Shown: positions 31,164 through 40,570 of the stretch, piece by piece
Position numbering within the stretch: position 1 is the stretch's first letter
How the letters are laid out: the number at the start of each line of letters is the position of its first letter
DNA from: Devosia sp. ZB163
GTDB lineage: Bacteria > Pseudomonadota > Alphaproteobacteria > Rhizobiales > Devosiaceae
Length of the DNA: 64,000 nucleotides
Direction of reading: 5' to 3'
Assembly (NCBI RefSeq): GCF_028613635.1
Contig: NZ_JAQRMY010000001.1
Location: 167,778 to 231,777 of the forward strand
The notes under the pieces: model-generated
What the model was told of the DNA's origin: nothing
Databases searched by the model: none
Seen by the model: the letters and a program-made list of their open reading frames with translations, nothing else
Position numbers and translations under genes: made by a program

Positions 31164-32467
31164 GTGTGCTCCGGCTGATCGGTGCCGAGGGTGTCGAGCG
31201 TGTTCGTCTCGTGGAGGAACCCTTCGAGCGGCGCCTCGGCGATGACCGCGTTGTGCGTCGCCAGAACGATCGGGAAGCGCATCTGCCCATCCCAGGGCCG
31301 GAAATTGAGCTGCACGCCCTTGGCCCCGTCGATCTTCAGCCGGTTGCCGCGGATGTAGTCGGCCGTCTTCTGGTACTCGCCGGTGCGCGCCTTGGCATAG
31401 GCGGTGACGACCGCCTTGGCTGCGATCCAGGTCGACCAGTCCTGCCCGGTCATCCGGCGGCCGTCGGTGAGTGTCTCGAAGCGCGAGGTCACCTGGGTCG
31501 AGCCGTCCCTGTCCCAGCTCCACTGCCACTCGGAGGCGACGAGCCCGGTCGAGCCGACGACGAGCCGCGGCAGCTGCGTGTCATAGGGCAGGTAGCGCGC
31601 GAACTCGCCCTGGTGGTCGGCGACGAAGACGAGGTCGTAGTCGGCATTGCCGGTGACGAGGAGCGTGTTGTTCTTGTCGCGGTTGGCCGGGTCGGTGGCG
31701 AGCGTGAACTCGCGCTCGTCGACGATGTTGAGCCGCAGCCGCTCGGCCGAGGCGCGGAACGCCGCCGCCATCGACTTGTCGCGGGCTTCCGGGCCGACCA
31801 GCATCAGCACCTTGGTCCAGTTGCGGGTGCGCAGCAGCTGCACCATGGCGTCCGACAGCATCCGGTCCGAGGCCGCGGTATGGAGAAGATTGGGGTAGCA
31901 CCGGCTGCGCAGGTAGTCCTCGGGCGCCGTGGCGTTGACCAGCGTCACCGGCTGGTCCTTCGTCGCCGCGGCCACCTGGTCGACCAGGTCGGCCGGCAGG
32001 TCGAGGATGATGAACTGCTCGCCCGCCGCCGCCATCTCGTTGACCTTGGCGACCAGCGCGGCGGCATCGGCCGCCTCCTGGTGATCCAGCACGACCTGCT
32101 GGTCCACCGCGTCGGAGACGACCTTCAGTTCCTCCACGCCCATGGTCGCGCCGTCGATCGGGTTGCCGCCCGGCGCGATCTCGATGCGGGTGTAGACGAC
32201 GTCCGGGTGATAGCGCGGATCGTCCTTGAGCCCCAGGTAGCCGATCCTGACCTCGGCAGAAAATGCGGCGCCGCTCAGGAGAAGCGACGCCGCCAGGGGG
32301 AGGACTGCGAAAGTCGAGGCCAAACCCCTCATCCGGCGCTGCGCGCCACCTTCTCCCCGACGGGGAGAAGAATCGCCGTGGCCAGATCGGGGCACCATTC
32401 CTCTCCCCGTCGGGGAGAGGGTGGACCGGCGAAGCCGGGACGGGTGAGGGGTTGGGGCATCAGTCAT
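31154..32467 (-). CDS. Solute-binding protein of the PQQ-dependent alcohol dehydrogenase ABC system
   Basis: 437 residues from ATG 32467, or 392 from ATG 32332. The family-like protein starts around MRGLASTFAVLPLAASLLLS (signal peptide), followed by a branched-chain-amino-acid-type (type I) periplasmic domain (VRIGYLGLKDDPRYHPDVVY, typical of the PQQ_ABC_bind family). ATG 32467 overlaps the upstream gene stop, but residues 5-45 are encoded by a palindromic repeat. ATG 32332 lies inside the repeat edge and has no good ribosome site. The original start was probably 32467, with the repeat inserted in frame later. Genes on either side belong to the same system. Confidence 0.85.
   Translation of the reverse strand: MTDAPTPHPSRLRRSTLSPTGRGMVPRSGHGDSSPRRGEGGAQRRMRGLASTFAVLPLAASLLLSGAAFSAEVRIGYLGLKDDPRYHPDVVYTRIEIAPGGNPIDGATMGVEELKVVSDAVDQQVVLDHQEAADAAALVAKVNEMAAAGEQFIILDLPADLVDQVAAATKDQPVTLVNATAPEDYLRSRCYPNLLHTAASDRMLSDAMVQLLRTRNWTKVLMLVGPEARDKSMAAAFRASAERLRLNIVDEREFTLATDPANRDKNNTLLVTGNADYDLVFVADHQGEFARYLPYDTQLPRLVVGSTGLVASEWQWSWDRDGSTQVTSRFETLTDGRRMTGQDWSTWIAAKAVVTAYAKARTGEYQKTADYIRGNRLKIDGAKGVQLNFRPWDGQMRFPIVLATHNAVIAEAPLEGFLHETNTLDTLGTDQPEHTCQ
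32325..32458. repeat. Rhizobial-type intergenic repeat (second family) inside a gene start
   Basis: About 134 bp. Two short perfect palindromes, CTTCTCCCCGACGGGGAGAAG (32350 region) and CCTCTCCCCGTCGGGGAGAGG (32400 region), are flanked by the inverted ends CCCTCATCCGGCGCTGCGCG and GGACGGGTGAGGGG. The layout matches a mosaic widespread in Hyphomicrobiales but differs from the CTTGAG family elsewhere in the window. It lies within the 5' end of the SBP gene and is open in its frame. Confidence 0.8.
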
Positions 32468-33449
32468 CGATCACCACCGAATGCGGCACGCGGCCGACAG
32501 CGACGGACTGGATCGGCTTCATCGTCGCCATGTCAATGACGGTGATATCGTCGGAAAGCCCGTTGGCGACATAGGCCTTGCTCTCGTCGCTCGAGAGGTC
32601 CACCGACCAGGCGCGCTTGCCCACCAGCACATAGCTGAGGAGGTCGTGCGTCTTGGCGTCGATCACGGCCACATGGTTGGCGCGCCCGAGGCTGAGCAGG
32701 ATCTTCGAGCCATCCCTGGTGACGGCCATGCCCACCGGCGTCACGTCTTCCTCGCGGAAGCCGGGCGGCACGTAGATCAGGCTGTCGCCCTTGATCTCGT
32801 TGGTGGCGGTATCGATGATGTAGATCTCGGATGAGAGCTCGCAGCTGACCCAGAGCTCGGTCTGGTCCGGCGTCAGGATGAACCGGCGCGGGCGCGTGCC
32901 CACGAGGATGTTCTTGGTGACGGCGCCCGTGGCGGTGTCGACGACATGCACCATGTCTGCGACTTCGGAGGTGACATAGGCGGTCTTGCCGTCGGGCATC
33001 ACCAGCACGCCCTCCGGCTCGGCGCCGGTCGGGATGTCCTGGATGGAGACGCGCGTCTCCATGTCGATGGCCTCGAGCCGGCTGTCTTCCTCGTTCGAGA
33101 CGTAGATGATCTTCTCGTCCGGCGAGAAAGCGAACACCTCGGGCGAGGGACCGGTGGGGATGGAATCGACCACTTCGAGGCTCGCGACATCGATCACGTC
33201 GATCGCGTCGTCGTCACCGCAGGCGACGTAGAGCAGTTCCTTGGTCGAGTTGAAGTGCATGTCGCGCGGCCGCCGCGAGGTGGCGATGCGCTTGACCACG
33301 TTCAGCGCCTGGTCGAGCACGACGACCTCATGCCCCTTCTCGGTCGACACGAAGATCATCCCCGTGCCCTTGGCCGAGACGCGCGGCACGGCAGCGGCGG
33401 TCGCCAGAAGCGCCGCCCCTGCCCCGATGAATGTGCGCCGGTCGATCAT
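32460..33449 (-). CDS. YVTN beta-propeller protein of the PQQ-alcohol dehydrogenase cluster
   Basis: 329 residues. Tat-like or Sec signal (DRRTFIGAGAALLATAAAVP), then seven YVTN-type blades (IYVSNEEDS, AYVTSEVADM, AYVANGLSDD). It corresponds to the PQQ-dependent-catabolism-associated beta-propeller family: periplasmic, non-enzymatic, thought to scaffold or sense. It overlaps the preceding cupredoxin-like gene by ATGA and the next gene start by 8 bases, so all are one operon. Confidence 0.9.
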   Translation of the reverse strand: MIDRRTFIGAGAALLATAAAVPRVSAKGTGMIFVSTEKGHEVVVLDQALNVVKRIATSRRPRDMHFNSTKELLYVACGDDDAIDVIDVASLEVVDSIPTGPSPEVFAFSPDEKIIYVSNEEDSRLEAIDMETRVSIQDIPTGAEPEGVLVMPDGKTAYVTSEVADMVHVVDTATGAVTKNILVGTRPRRFILTPDQTELWVSCELSSEIYIIDTATNEIKGDSLIYVPPGFREEDVTPVGMAVTRDGSKILLSLGRANHVAVIDAKTHDLLSYVLVGKRAWSVDLSSDESKAYVANGLSDDITVIDMATMKPIQSVAVGRVPHSVVIDD

Positions 33450-33859
33450 TTGACGACGAACTTTCCCTTGAGCCCGCGGTTCTCGTAGCCCGGCACGTAG
33501 ATCTCGTACTCGCCCGGCCGGATCGGCACGAACGAGATGTTGAACGTGCCGGCATCGTCGAATTCGACCGAGTAGAGCCCGTAGCTCTTCACTTCGAGGT
33601 CGTTGACGACGATCTGGTTGATCCAGGAATTGCGGAACAGTTCCGGGGCGACGACCGAGATCTCCTCGTTGCCGTCGGACGTGATGTCGAGCTGGTAATA
33701 CTTGCCGGTCTCGAGTTCCCATACCTCCTGGGAGAACTTGAGGTCCACGGTATTGATCTCGAGCGTCAGGTCGGTGCCGTTGGCCGCGAGATTGCCTTCG
33801 GCCTGGGCGCCGCCCGCCAGCGCAAGAACTACCGCCGCAGTAAGGGCCAGCTTCTTCAT
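33446..33859 (-). CDS. Cupredoxin-like periplasmic protein
   Basis: 137 residues; signal peptide ending AQA (residue 20). The mature part is all-beta, with features of the cupredoxin fold (FSQEVWELETGKYYQLDITS; FVPIRPGEYEIYVPGYENRG), but it lacks cysteine and the usual His/Cys/Met copper site at the C-terminus, so it probably does not bind type 1 copper. First gene of the minus-strand operon cupredoxin-like - propeller - SBP - permease. GGGGGAACG precedes ATG. Electron transfer is doubtful; a binding or assembly role is possible. Confidence 0.75.
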   Translation of the reverse strand: MKKLALTAAVVLALAGGAQAEGNLAANGTDLTLEINTVDLKFSQEVWELETGKYYQLDITSDGNEEISVVAPELFRNSWINQIVVNDLEVKSYGLYSVEFDDAGTFNISFVPIRPGEYEIYVPGYENRGLKGKFVVK

Positions 33860-33885
33860 TATCGTTCCCCCATAGGACATATCGT

Positions 33886-33908
33886 TTGTCTCGTTCGAGA
33901 ACGGACAA
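33886..33908. promoter_or_regulatory. Candidate operator between divergent operons
   Basis: An imperfect dyad, TTGTC-t-CGTTC / GAACG-GACAA, lies in the 163-bp region between the cupredoxin-like operon (minus) and the SBP operon (plus). It could let one regulator control both. No polymerase boxes identified with confidence. Confidence 0.3.
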
Positions 33909-34022
33909 TCGATGGCGCTGGAAGGGCCTGCAATCCCTGGGTCGCAATACGTGATATTGCCAAGCCCAATGAGGTCGGTGATAGCGCTGCATGACCAGAA
34001 CTCCAGCGTTCCGGGAGGAACA

Positions 34023-35021
34023 ATGCGCAATCTCTTCCGCGTCGCGGCCCTGGGCCTCGCCCTCGCGATCGCAACTGTAACCGGTGCGGCCGCCCAGCAT
34101 GGCCAGGACCCCAACAAGCTTTCGCTCGGCGTGCAGGCGACCGGGACCGTCAAATGGGAGCTCGCCGCCATGGCGGCGCTCGGCATCGACAAGAAGCACC
34201 ACCTCGAGCTCGACATCCGCGACGTGGCCGACAGCAAGGCCGGCCAGATCGCGCTGCAGGCCAAGGAAGTCGACGTCATCCTGTCCGACTTCGTCTGGGT
34301 CTCGATCCAGCGCCACGAAGGCAACATGGTCACCATGGTGCCGCACTCGCTGACGGTGGGCGGCCTCGTGGTCGATCCCGCTGCCGGCATCACCTCGGTC
34401 GCCGACCTCAAGGGCAAGACCCTCGCCGTCTCGGGCAGCCCGGTCGACAAGAGCTATGTCATCCTCGCCGCCTACTACAACAAGCTGACCGGCGGTGACC
34501 TGACCGAAGACGCCTCGGCCAAGTTCGGCGCCCCGCCGCTCGTCAACGAGCTCATCACCGGCGGCCAGGCCCAGGCGGCGCTCAACCTCTGGAACTGGAA
34601 CTCGCGCGCCAAGCTCGCCGGCAAGACCGAGCTGATCTCGGTTGCGGCCATGCTCGCCGACCTCGGCGTCTCCGAGACCCCGCCGCTGCTTGGCTGGGCC
34701 TTCTTCGACGACACCGCTCGCACGAAGAAGACCGAACTCAAGGCCTTCCTCGACGCCAGCTTCGAGACCAAGAACGCCCTGCTGACCGATGACGCCGTGT
34801 GGGACCAGATCCGCGACGTCATGAATGTCGGCGACGACGACGCGCTCTTTACCCAGCTGCGCGACGACTATCGCGCCGGCATCGTGACGAAGTATGCTTC
34901 GTCCAGCATGAAGCCGGCCGAGGAATCCTTCGCGGTGATGGCCAAGTTCGGTGGCGCCGACGTGGTCGGCCCCTCGACGGAACTGGCCGACGGCACCTTC
35001 TGGAAGGGCTATCGCAAATAG
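34023..35021 (+). CDS. TauA/NMT1-type solute-binding protein
   Basis: 332 residues. Signal peptide to about AAA (residue 23); SBP of the nitrate/sulfonate/thiamine-precursor type (LKGKTLAVSGSPVDKSYVIL; DVILSDFVWVSIQRHEG). GGGAGGAA before ATG. It leads the plus-strand operon SBP - permease - ATPase - PQQ-system ATPase, embedded in the quinoprotein cluster. Similar three-gene importers occur beside PQQ alcohol dehydrogenase genes; the ligand (a substrate, cofactor or metal chelate) is unknown. Confidence 0.9.
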   Translation: MRNLFRVAALGLALAIATVTGAAAQHGQDPNKLSLGVQATGTVKWELAAMAALGIDKKHHLELDIRDVADSKAGQIALQAKEVDVILSDFVWVSIQRHEGNMVTMVPHSLTVGGLVVDPAAGITSVADLKGKTLAVSGSPVDKSYVILAAYYNKLTGGDLTEDASAKFGAPPLVNELITGGQAQAALNLWNWNSRAKLAGKTELISVAAMLADLGVSETPPLLGWAFFDDTARTKKTELKAFLDASFETKNALLTDDAVWDQIRDVMNVGDDDALFTQLRDDYRAGIVTKYASSSMKPAEESFAVMAKFGGADVVGPSTELADGTFWKGYRK

Positions 35022-35029
35022 CGGTTGAA

Positions 35030-35836
35030 CTGCGCGACGGCAGGACCGCTGCCGAAACCGAAGCACGGCAGCAGGCCAGGATCGGGCGGGGCATCCCGCT
35101 CGAACTCCTGAGCCTGCTGCTTCTGCTTGTGGCCTGGCAGGTGCTGGCCATGCTGTTTCCGTCGCGGCTGTTCCCCACCCCGATCGAGGTGGGGATCAAC
35201 CTGGTCAACCTTGCCGTCAACGGCAAGCTGATCCCCGACCTCGGCAAGACGCTCTATCGCGCCACCATCGCCTTCCTCGTCGCGATGACGCTCGGCACGG
35301 CCATCGGCATCGCGCTGGGCCGTTCCCGCACCGCCGACCGGCTGTTCTCGACCTGGATCGTGGTCGGGCTCAACGTTCCCGCCATCGTCGTCGCGATCGT
35401 CCTCTACATCTGGCTGGGGCTCACCGAGTTCGCCCTCATCCTCGCCGTGGTGCTCAACAAGCTGCCGCTGGTCATCGCCACCATCCGCGAGGGCGTGCGC
35501 AGCTTCGATCCGGCCTATGACGAACTCGGGCGTGCCTTCCGCATGCCGTTCGCGCGCCGGCTGCGCCTCGTTTTCCTGCCCCAGCTGATGCCGTTCGTGC
35601 TGGCTGCGGCGCGTACCGGGCTGAGCCTCATCTGGAAGATCGTCCTCGTCTTCGAGGTGCTGGGCTCCGATGGCGGCGTCGGCTTCCGCATCTCGGTGTT
35701 CTTCCAGTTCTTCGACATCAAGGGGATCCTGGCCTACACCACGGCTTTCATCCTCGTGGTCTTCGTCTTCGAGTACCTCGCGCTGCGCCCGCTTGAGCGG
35801 CGCATCCTGCGCTGGCGCCAGGGGAGGACGGCATGA
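35030..35836 (+). CDS. TauC/SsuC-type ABC permease; start codon unclear
   Basis: About 268 residues, six membrane segments, with the BPD_transp_1 EAA-type loop (DELGRAFRMPFARRLRLVFL). The reading frame is open from the SBP stop, but there is no ATG, GTG or TTG between 34802 and the first membrane segment (GTG 35129 falls within it). The coordinate given uses CTG 35030 and is provisional; ATA 35018 or ATC are also possible, or the sequence has an error. Function as the membrane part of the TauABC-like importer is secure. The stop overlaps the ATPase start (ATGA). Confidence 0.8.
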   Translation: MRDGRTAAETEARQQARIGRGIPLELLSLLLLLVAWQVLAMLFPSRLFPTPIEVGINLVNLAVNGKLIPDLGKTLYRATIAFLVAMTLGTAIGIALGRSRTADRLFSTWIVVGLNVPAIVVAIVLYIWLGLTEFALILAVVLNKLPLVIATIREGVRSFDPAYDELGRAFRMPFARRLRLVFLPQLMPFVLAAARTGLSLIWKIVLVFEVLGSDGGVGFRISVFFQFFDIKGILAYTTAFILVVFVFEYLALRPLERRILRWRQGRTA

Positions 35837-36560
35837 GCACCGGACCGCGTCTACAGATCGAAGTCGACGGCAAGCAGTTCGACCCGGCGGCGGCCCCGCT
35901 CTTTGATGGCTTCCGCCTGACGGTCGAGCCCTCCTCCGTCGTCGCGCTGGTCGGGCCCAGCGGGGTGGGCAAATCCACTCTGCTCCGCATGGTCGGCGGC
36001 ATCGACCAGACCTTTGCCGGCACCGTGCTCGTCGATGACGTGCCCGCCGCCAGCGCGCCCCCCGCCGGCTTCGTCTTCCAGGACGCCCGGCTCCTGCCCT
36101 GGCTCACCGCCTCGGACAATATCCGCGCCGTCCGGCCCGAGACGACCGAGGCGGAAGCCGCGGCGCTCCTGATGCGCGTCGGGCTTGCCGGCTTCGAGCA
36201 CTATTATCCGCACGAGCTTTCGGGCGGCATGCAGCGCCGCGTCGCGCTCGCCCGCGCCTTCTCGGTCAACCCGCGCCTGCTGCTTCTCGACGAGCCCTTC
36301 GTCTCGCTCGACCGCACGCTCGTCGCCGAGATGGAGCAGGTGCTGCTGACCCTCATCGACACCAGCCAGCCCACGGCGCTGCTGGTGACCCATCTCCCCG
36401 AGGATGCGGCGGCCCTCGCCGATCGCGCCGTCGTCCTCGCCGGGCGGCCGGTCAGGGTCGTCGCCGACTATCGCTTCGAAACCTCTCCCGGCCATCGCTC
36501 GCGGGTCGAGCGCGAGCACATCGCCAATCAGATCGCCGCTGCCGCCACCGGGGTCGCCGC

Positions 36561-36564
<4 letters not shown>
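35833..36564 (+). CDS. TauB/SsuB-type ABC ATPase
   Basis: 243 residues. Walker A GPSGVGKST, Q-loop FQDARLLPWL, signature LSGGMQRRVALARA, Walker B LLLLDEPFVSLD, H-loop LVTHLPEDA. It is the energising subunit of the importer formed with 34023 and 35030. It overlaps both neighbours by four bases (ATGA), so the four genes are one transcript. Confidence 0.93.
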
Positions 36565-37334
<770 letters not shown>

Positions 37335-37345
37335 AGGTGCGGTAG

Positions 37346-37849
37346 CTCCCCTCCTCCCTGAGGGGAGGGGCTGGGGGTGGGGGTCCATCGGTGATCCCCA
37401 AACCACCCCCTCCCTCGATCCCTCCCCTCAAGGGGGGGGGAGGCGCTGGAGCCGTGAACTTGCCGAACACGACGGAGGGAAGGCGGACCTGACCAGCGGG
37501 CCCACGACACCCAACCCATGCGATTGGGAACTGACACCGAACTCTCGCTCCCCTCCCCCCTGAGGGGAGGGGCTGGGGGTGGGGGTCCATCGGTGATCCA
37601 CCGCACCACCCCCTCCCTCAATCCCTCCCTCAAGGGGGAGGGAGGCGCTGGAGCCGAGAACTGGCCGAACACGACGGAGGGAAGGCGGACCTGGCCAGCG
37701 GGCCCACGACACCCACCCATGCGATTGGGAACTGACACCGAACTCTCGCTCCCCTCCCCCCTGAGGGGAGGGGGTGGGGGTGGGGGTCCATCGGGGATCA
37801 CCCGGACCACCCCCTCCCTCGATCCCTCCCTCAAGGGGGAGGGAGGCGA
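37346..37849. repeat. Three tandem copies of a palindromic mosaic in a 202-bp unit
   Basis: The 534-bp gap between the ATPase and nuclease-like genes contains three full CTTGAG/CCTGAG-type elements (37346-37445, 37548-37647, 37749-37849). Between them a unique-looking block (from GGAGCCG at 37448 and again at 37650, containing CGAACACGACGGAGGGAAGG) is itself duplicated with few changes. The unit is about 202 bp, and copies differ by a handful of substitutions and a one-base indel. No gene is seen here; long open frames through it are repeat artefacts. Confidence 0.9.
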
Positions 37850-37868
37850 TCGACCGGCTGACTGAATC

Positions 37869-38372
37869 CTACCGGTAGTTCCGCGGGTCGCGCTTCCGCC
37901 AGGCCCAGGGGTCATCGATCTTGGCGCCGGGCTGGAACACGCCGATCTGCGCCGCCTTGGCCTCGCCTTCCTCGGTGAGGTAGTCCTCGCCCTGCTCGAC
38001 ATAGGCCCGCGCCACGCCCAGCCGCACGAGTTCGGCGCCGATATCCTTGCCCGCCGAGGTGCAGACGCCATGGCGGCGGTTGAACTGGTCGGGCTTGCCC
38101 TCTTCCAGCGTGCAGCTGGCCTCGCCCGAGGCGATGAGTTCGCCGAGCGCCTGCCGTGCGGCGCCATAGCAATCCCACTTGAGCTCGCCGATGTAGCACT
38201 CCTGCGTGCGCTCGGGCGCATCGACGGCCCACAGGATCACGCGCTGCTTTTCGACCATGATGATGTCGGCATCGACCACCTTGGCCGCCCCGCTCACCAC
38301 CTCCTTCGCCACGGCGCTGCCGGCGAGGGCAAGGCTCAGCGCTGCTGCCGCAATCGCGATCGTCCTGTTCAC
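37869..38372 (-). CDS. Secreted thermonuclease-like (SNase-fold) protein
   Basis: 167 residues; signal peptide ending AVA (residue 22). SNase-like domain: VVDADIIMVEKQRVILWAVD, CYGAARQALGELI, LVRLGVARAYVEQGEDYL. Of the catalytic Arg/Glu/Arg triad of staphylococcal nuclease, the Arg normally in the I-R-L-x-G-I-D-A-P-E segment is absent here (VILWAVDAPE) although the DAPE remains, so nuclease activity is doubtful. GTG 38372 overlaps the preceding stop (GTGA). It ends the minus-strand operon that starts with the quinoprotein dehydrogenase. Confidence 0.8.
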   Translation of the reverse strand: MNRTIAIAAAALSLALAGSAVAKEVVSGAAKVVDADIIMVEKQRVILWAVDAPERTQECYIGELKWDCYGAARQALGELIASGEASCTLEEGKPDQFNRRHGVCTSAGKDIGAELVRLGVARAYVEQGEDYLTEEGEAKAAQIGVFQPGAKIDDPWAWRKRDPRNYR

Positions 38373-39133
38373 TGTTCCGTCCCCTGCACCCGTCCGTCGG
38401 GCATGATGTTGCGCGTCAGCGCCCCCGGCGCGAACTGGCCGAGGTCGACCCGCGCCCGCGTGAAGCGGTTGTCGTTGGCCTGTGCTCCGGCGAAGCTCGC
38501 CTTGTCGAGCTTGGCCCCCCAGAAGTCGGTAAGCGAGATCGTCGCGCCCGCAAAGCTCGCCCCGGCGCCGCTGACTTCGACGAAGCCGGCACTGACGATG
38601 GTGGTGCCGTCGAACTTCGTGCGCCCGATGCTGGCCTTCGCGAGGTTGGTGCGCTCCATCGAGGCTGCGGTCAGGTTGGCGTTGTTGAGCCGCACGTCCT
38701 TCATGATGGCCCAGTCGAGATTGGCGCCACCGAGATCGGCCCCGGTCAGGCGCGCGTGCTGCATGCGCGTCCTGCTGAAGTCGGCCTCGGTCGCCTTGAT
38801 GGCCGAGAGCTGTGCTTCGTAGAACATCGCGCCGCTGAAATCGCCGCCCTCCATCACCGCCCCACCGAGGTCGGCGAGGTTGAAATTGGCGTCCCTGGCG
38901 ACGACACCGGCGAGATTGGCCCCCTTGAGACTGGCGCGATGGAAGCTCGCGCCACTGAGGTTGGCCCCGCTGAGGTCCACGCCGTCGAGGCTGGCCTTCT
39001 TGAAACTCTGATTGGAGAGGTCGCAACCGCGGCACTCGGTCCGCGCGCCGCTGATGAGGTCCTCGACCGGACCGGCCAGCGCCGGCAGCGACAGGACCGC
39101 GAACGCGAGCGCGAACAGTGTTCTCATCGGCAT
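38369..39133 (-). CDS. Secreted pentapeptide-repeat protein
   Basis: 254 residues, signal peptide ending ALA (residue 20). A short CxxC (ECRGCDLSNQSF) is followed by many A(D/N)LxG-type pentapeptide repeats (LSGANLSGASFHRASLKGAN) spanning about 40-215, forming a right-handed quadrilateral beta-helix. A pentapeptide-repeat gene is a regular companion of PQQ-alcohol dehydrogenase (ped) clusters. Probably a periplasmic structural partner; biochemical role unknown. ATG 39133 or 39127. Confidence 0.88.
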   Translation of the reverse strand: MPMRTLFALAFAVLSLPALAGPVEDLISGARTECRGCDLSNQSFKKASLDGVDLSGANLSGASFHRASLKGANLAGVVARDANFNLADLGGAVMEGGDFSGAMFYEAQLSAIKATEADFSRTRMQHARLTGADLGGANLDWAIMKDVRLNNANLTAASMERTNLAKASIGRTKFDGTTIVSAGFVEVSGAGASFAGATISLTDFWGAKLDKASFAGAQANDNRFTRARVDLGQFAPGALTRNIMPDGRVQGTEQ

Positions 39134-39134
39134 G

Positions 39135-39893
39135 TCACCGCACCGGCGTCGTGTCGGGTTGATAGGGTTTCTGCACGACCTCGAGCCGGGTGGCGCTCTG
39201 GAAATAGTTGCGCTGCACCTTCTGCGTCTCGAGGTTGATCGAGGTCTGCCCCTTCTTGCGGAAGTAGGTCGCCTCGATCCGCATCGTGGCGTCGGCCGAG
39301 GGGCTCGAACCGGTGCAGATTTCGTGGATGAAGATCTGGCCTACCGGGAGCTGCCCGTCGGTTGCCGGAACGTCGGCGCAGTCGGGCGACCAGTCGCGGT
39401 ACCGGCCCTTGAGGTTGTCGGCGAGCCGCATGGCGACCCGCCGGTCGCGCTCGCTTGCCCGCTCGTCGGTCACGATCCTTATGCCCCGCGCGAGGCCCGC
39501 GTCGTCGACAAGGACGGTGAACACCACCGGATGGGCGTAGATCGACGAGCCGCCCTGCACGAAGCGGTATTCCTCCTCCATCGCGCGCGCGATGTAGTCC
39601 TGCTCGTCGTCATAGGTGAAGAACACCTCGTGGAGGCCCGAGGGCTCTGCCGGGCAGGTGGCGAACTCGGAGAAATCCCTCAGCGGCGTCGATGGCGGAC
39701 CGCCATTGGTGCCGCAGGCAATCAGGGCGGTCGCGCTTTCCGGGATCTGGGAGATCGGCTCGCCGAACTTGACGTCCCAGATCGTGAAGGCCGGGACATA
39801 GGTCAGGTCGAGCTGCGCCTGCGCCAATGCCGCTGGCGGCGCCATCAGCGCCGTCGCGACAAGCCAGACTGCAGCTGCCCCGGTCCGGCGCAT
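39135..39893 (-). CDS. Conserved secreted protein in PQQ cluster, function unknown
   Basis: 252 residues, signal peptide ending ALA (residue 24). Mature protein starts LDLTYVPAFTIWDVKFGEPI; four cysteines (CGTNGG, CPAEPSG, CADVPA, CTGSSP) suggest disulfides. I recognise no domain. It lies 5 bases after the cytochrome gene and 1 base before the pentapeptide gene, so it belongs to the quinoprotein operon and is presumably periplasmic. Confidence 0.75.
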   Translation of the reverse strand: MRRTGAAAVWLVATALMAPPAALAQAQLDLTYVPAFTIWDVKFGEPISQIPESATALIACGTNGGPPSTPLRDFSEFATCPAEPSGLHEVFFTYDDEQDYIARAMEEEYRFVQGGSSIYAHPVVFTVLVDDAGLARGIRIVTDERASERDRRVAMRLADNLKGRYRDWSPDCADVPATDGQLPVGQIFIHEICTGSSPSADATMRIEATYFRKKGQTSINLETQKVQRNYFQSATRLEVVQKPYQPDTTPVR

Positions 39894-39898
39894 CGGCC

Positions 39899-40495
39899 TT
39901 ACGGCTTCATGCCGGCGCAGTTCTTGTCGGCGGTGCCTTCGAACCAGGCCACGCAATCCTCGTAGGTCGCCGCCGGCTTGGCCTGGATCGAGGTCATGAT
40001 GTAGGCCACGAGGTTGACGATGTCGTTCTTCTTGATCGCCTTGCCCTTGTGCGGCTCGCCACCGGCCTCGAAGTCGGCCTTGGTCATGCCGTAGCAGCGA
40101 TCGTCCTTGTAGGCCTGGCTGTCGTGGTAGGGCATGGGCGATCCCGGGATGCCGCAGCCGATGATCTCGATGAAGCCCGCAGCGTCGAGGCCGGACTCGC
40201 GCAGCAGCGCGGCGTTGCCTTCCGAGCGCGGGTTCTTGCCGAGGCCGTTGCCGTCCCAGCCGTGGCACGAAATGCAGTTGCCGCCCTGCTGGCCGTACAT
40301 GCGCTTGCCGCGCACGATGTCGGCGCCTTCGAGCTCGGCCACGCCCTCGATCCTGGTGAGATCGGCATTGGCGGGCAGGCCGGCTTCCCCTGCTGCCCCG
40401 CCGCCGGCGGGAGCGTTGGCGGCGATGGCGACCGAGGTCGCAGCGATTGCGCCGGCAACGAGCAGCAGCGCGAGGGGTTTGCGAATGGACATCAT
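39899..40495 (-). CDS. c-type cytochrome, electron acceptor of the quinoprotein dehydrogenase
   Basis: 198 residues. Signal peptide about 1-26, single haem site CISCHGW, Met ligand candidates downstream (MPYHDSQ or MTKADFE). Longer than the usual cytochrome c550, with an extra Cys-containing C-terminus (ATYEDCVAWFEGTADKNCAG). It follows the PQQ dehydrogenase gene by 75 bases and is the probable primary electron acceptor (PedF/XoxG-like role). ATG 40495 or the adjacent ATG 40492. Confidence 0.88.
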   Translation of the reverse strand: MMSIRKPLALLLVAGAIAATSVAIAANAPAGGGAAGEAGLPANADLTRIEGVAELEGADIVRGKRMYGQQGGNCISCHGWDGNGLGKNPRSEGNAALLRESGLDAAGFIEIIGCGIPGSPMPYHDSQAYKDDRCYGMTKADFEAGGEPHKGKAIKKNDIVNLVAYIMTSIQAKPAATYEDCVAWFEGTADKNCAGMKP

Positions 40496-40570
40496 GCGAT
40501 CCTGTTTCTGGCAAAGCTGCCGGGCGGCCAAGGCCGCCCGGCGCAATACTCGTTATTGGCCGCGCCGTGC

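Noticed and set aside
33446-33859. Azurin- or plastocyanin-type copper protein
   Set aside because: The fold looks cupredoxin-like, but there is no cysteine and no His/Met pair in the position of a type 1 copper site.
37346-37849. Possible CRISPR-like array
   Set aside because: Only three units of 202 bp, the between-repeat blocks are near-identical rather than unique, and the repeats are long mosaics found all over the window. No cas genes.
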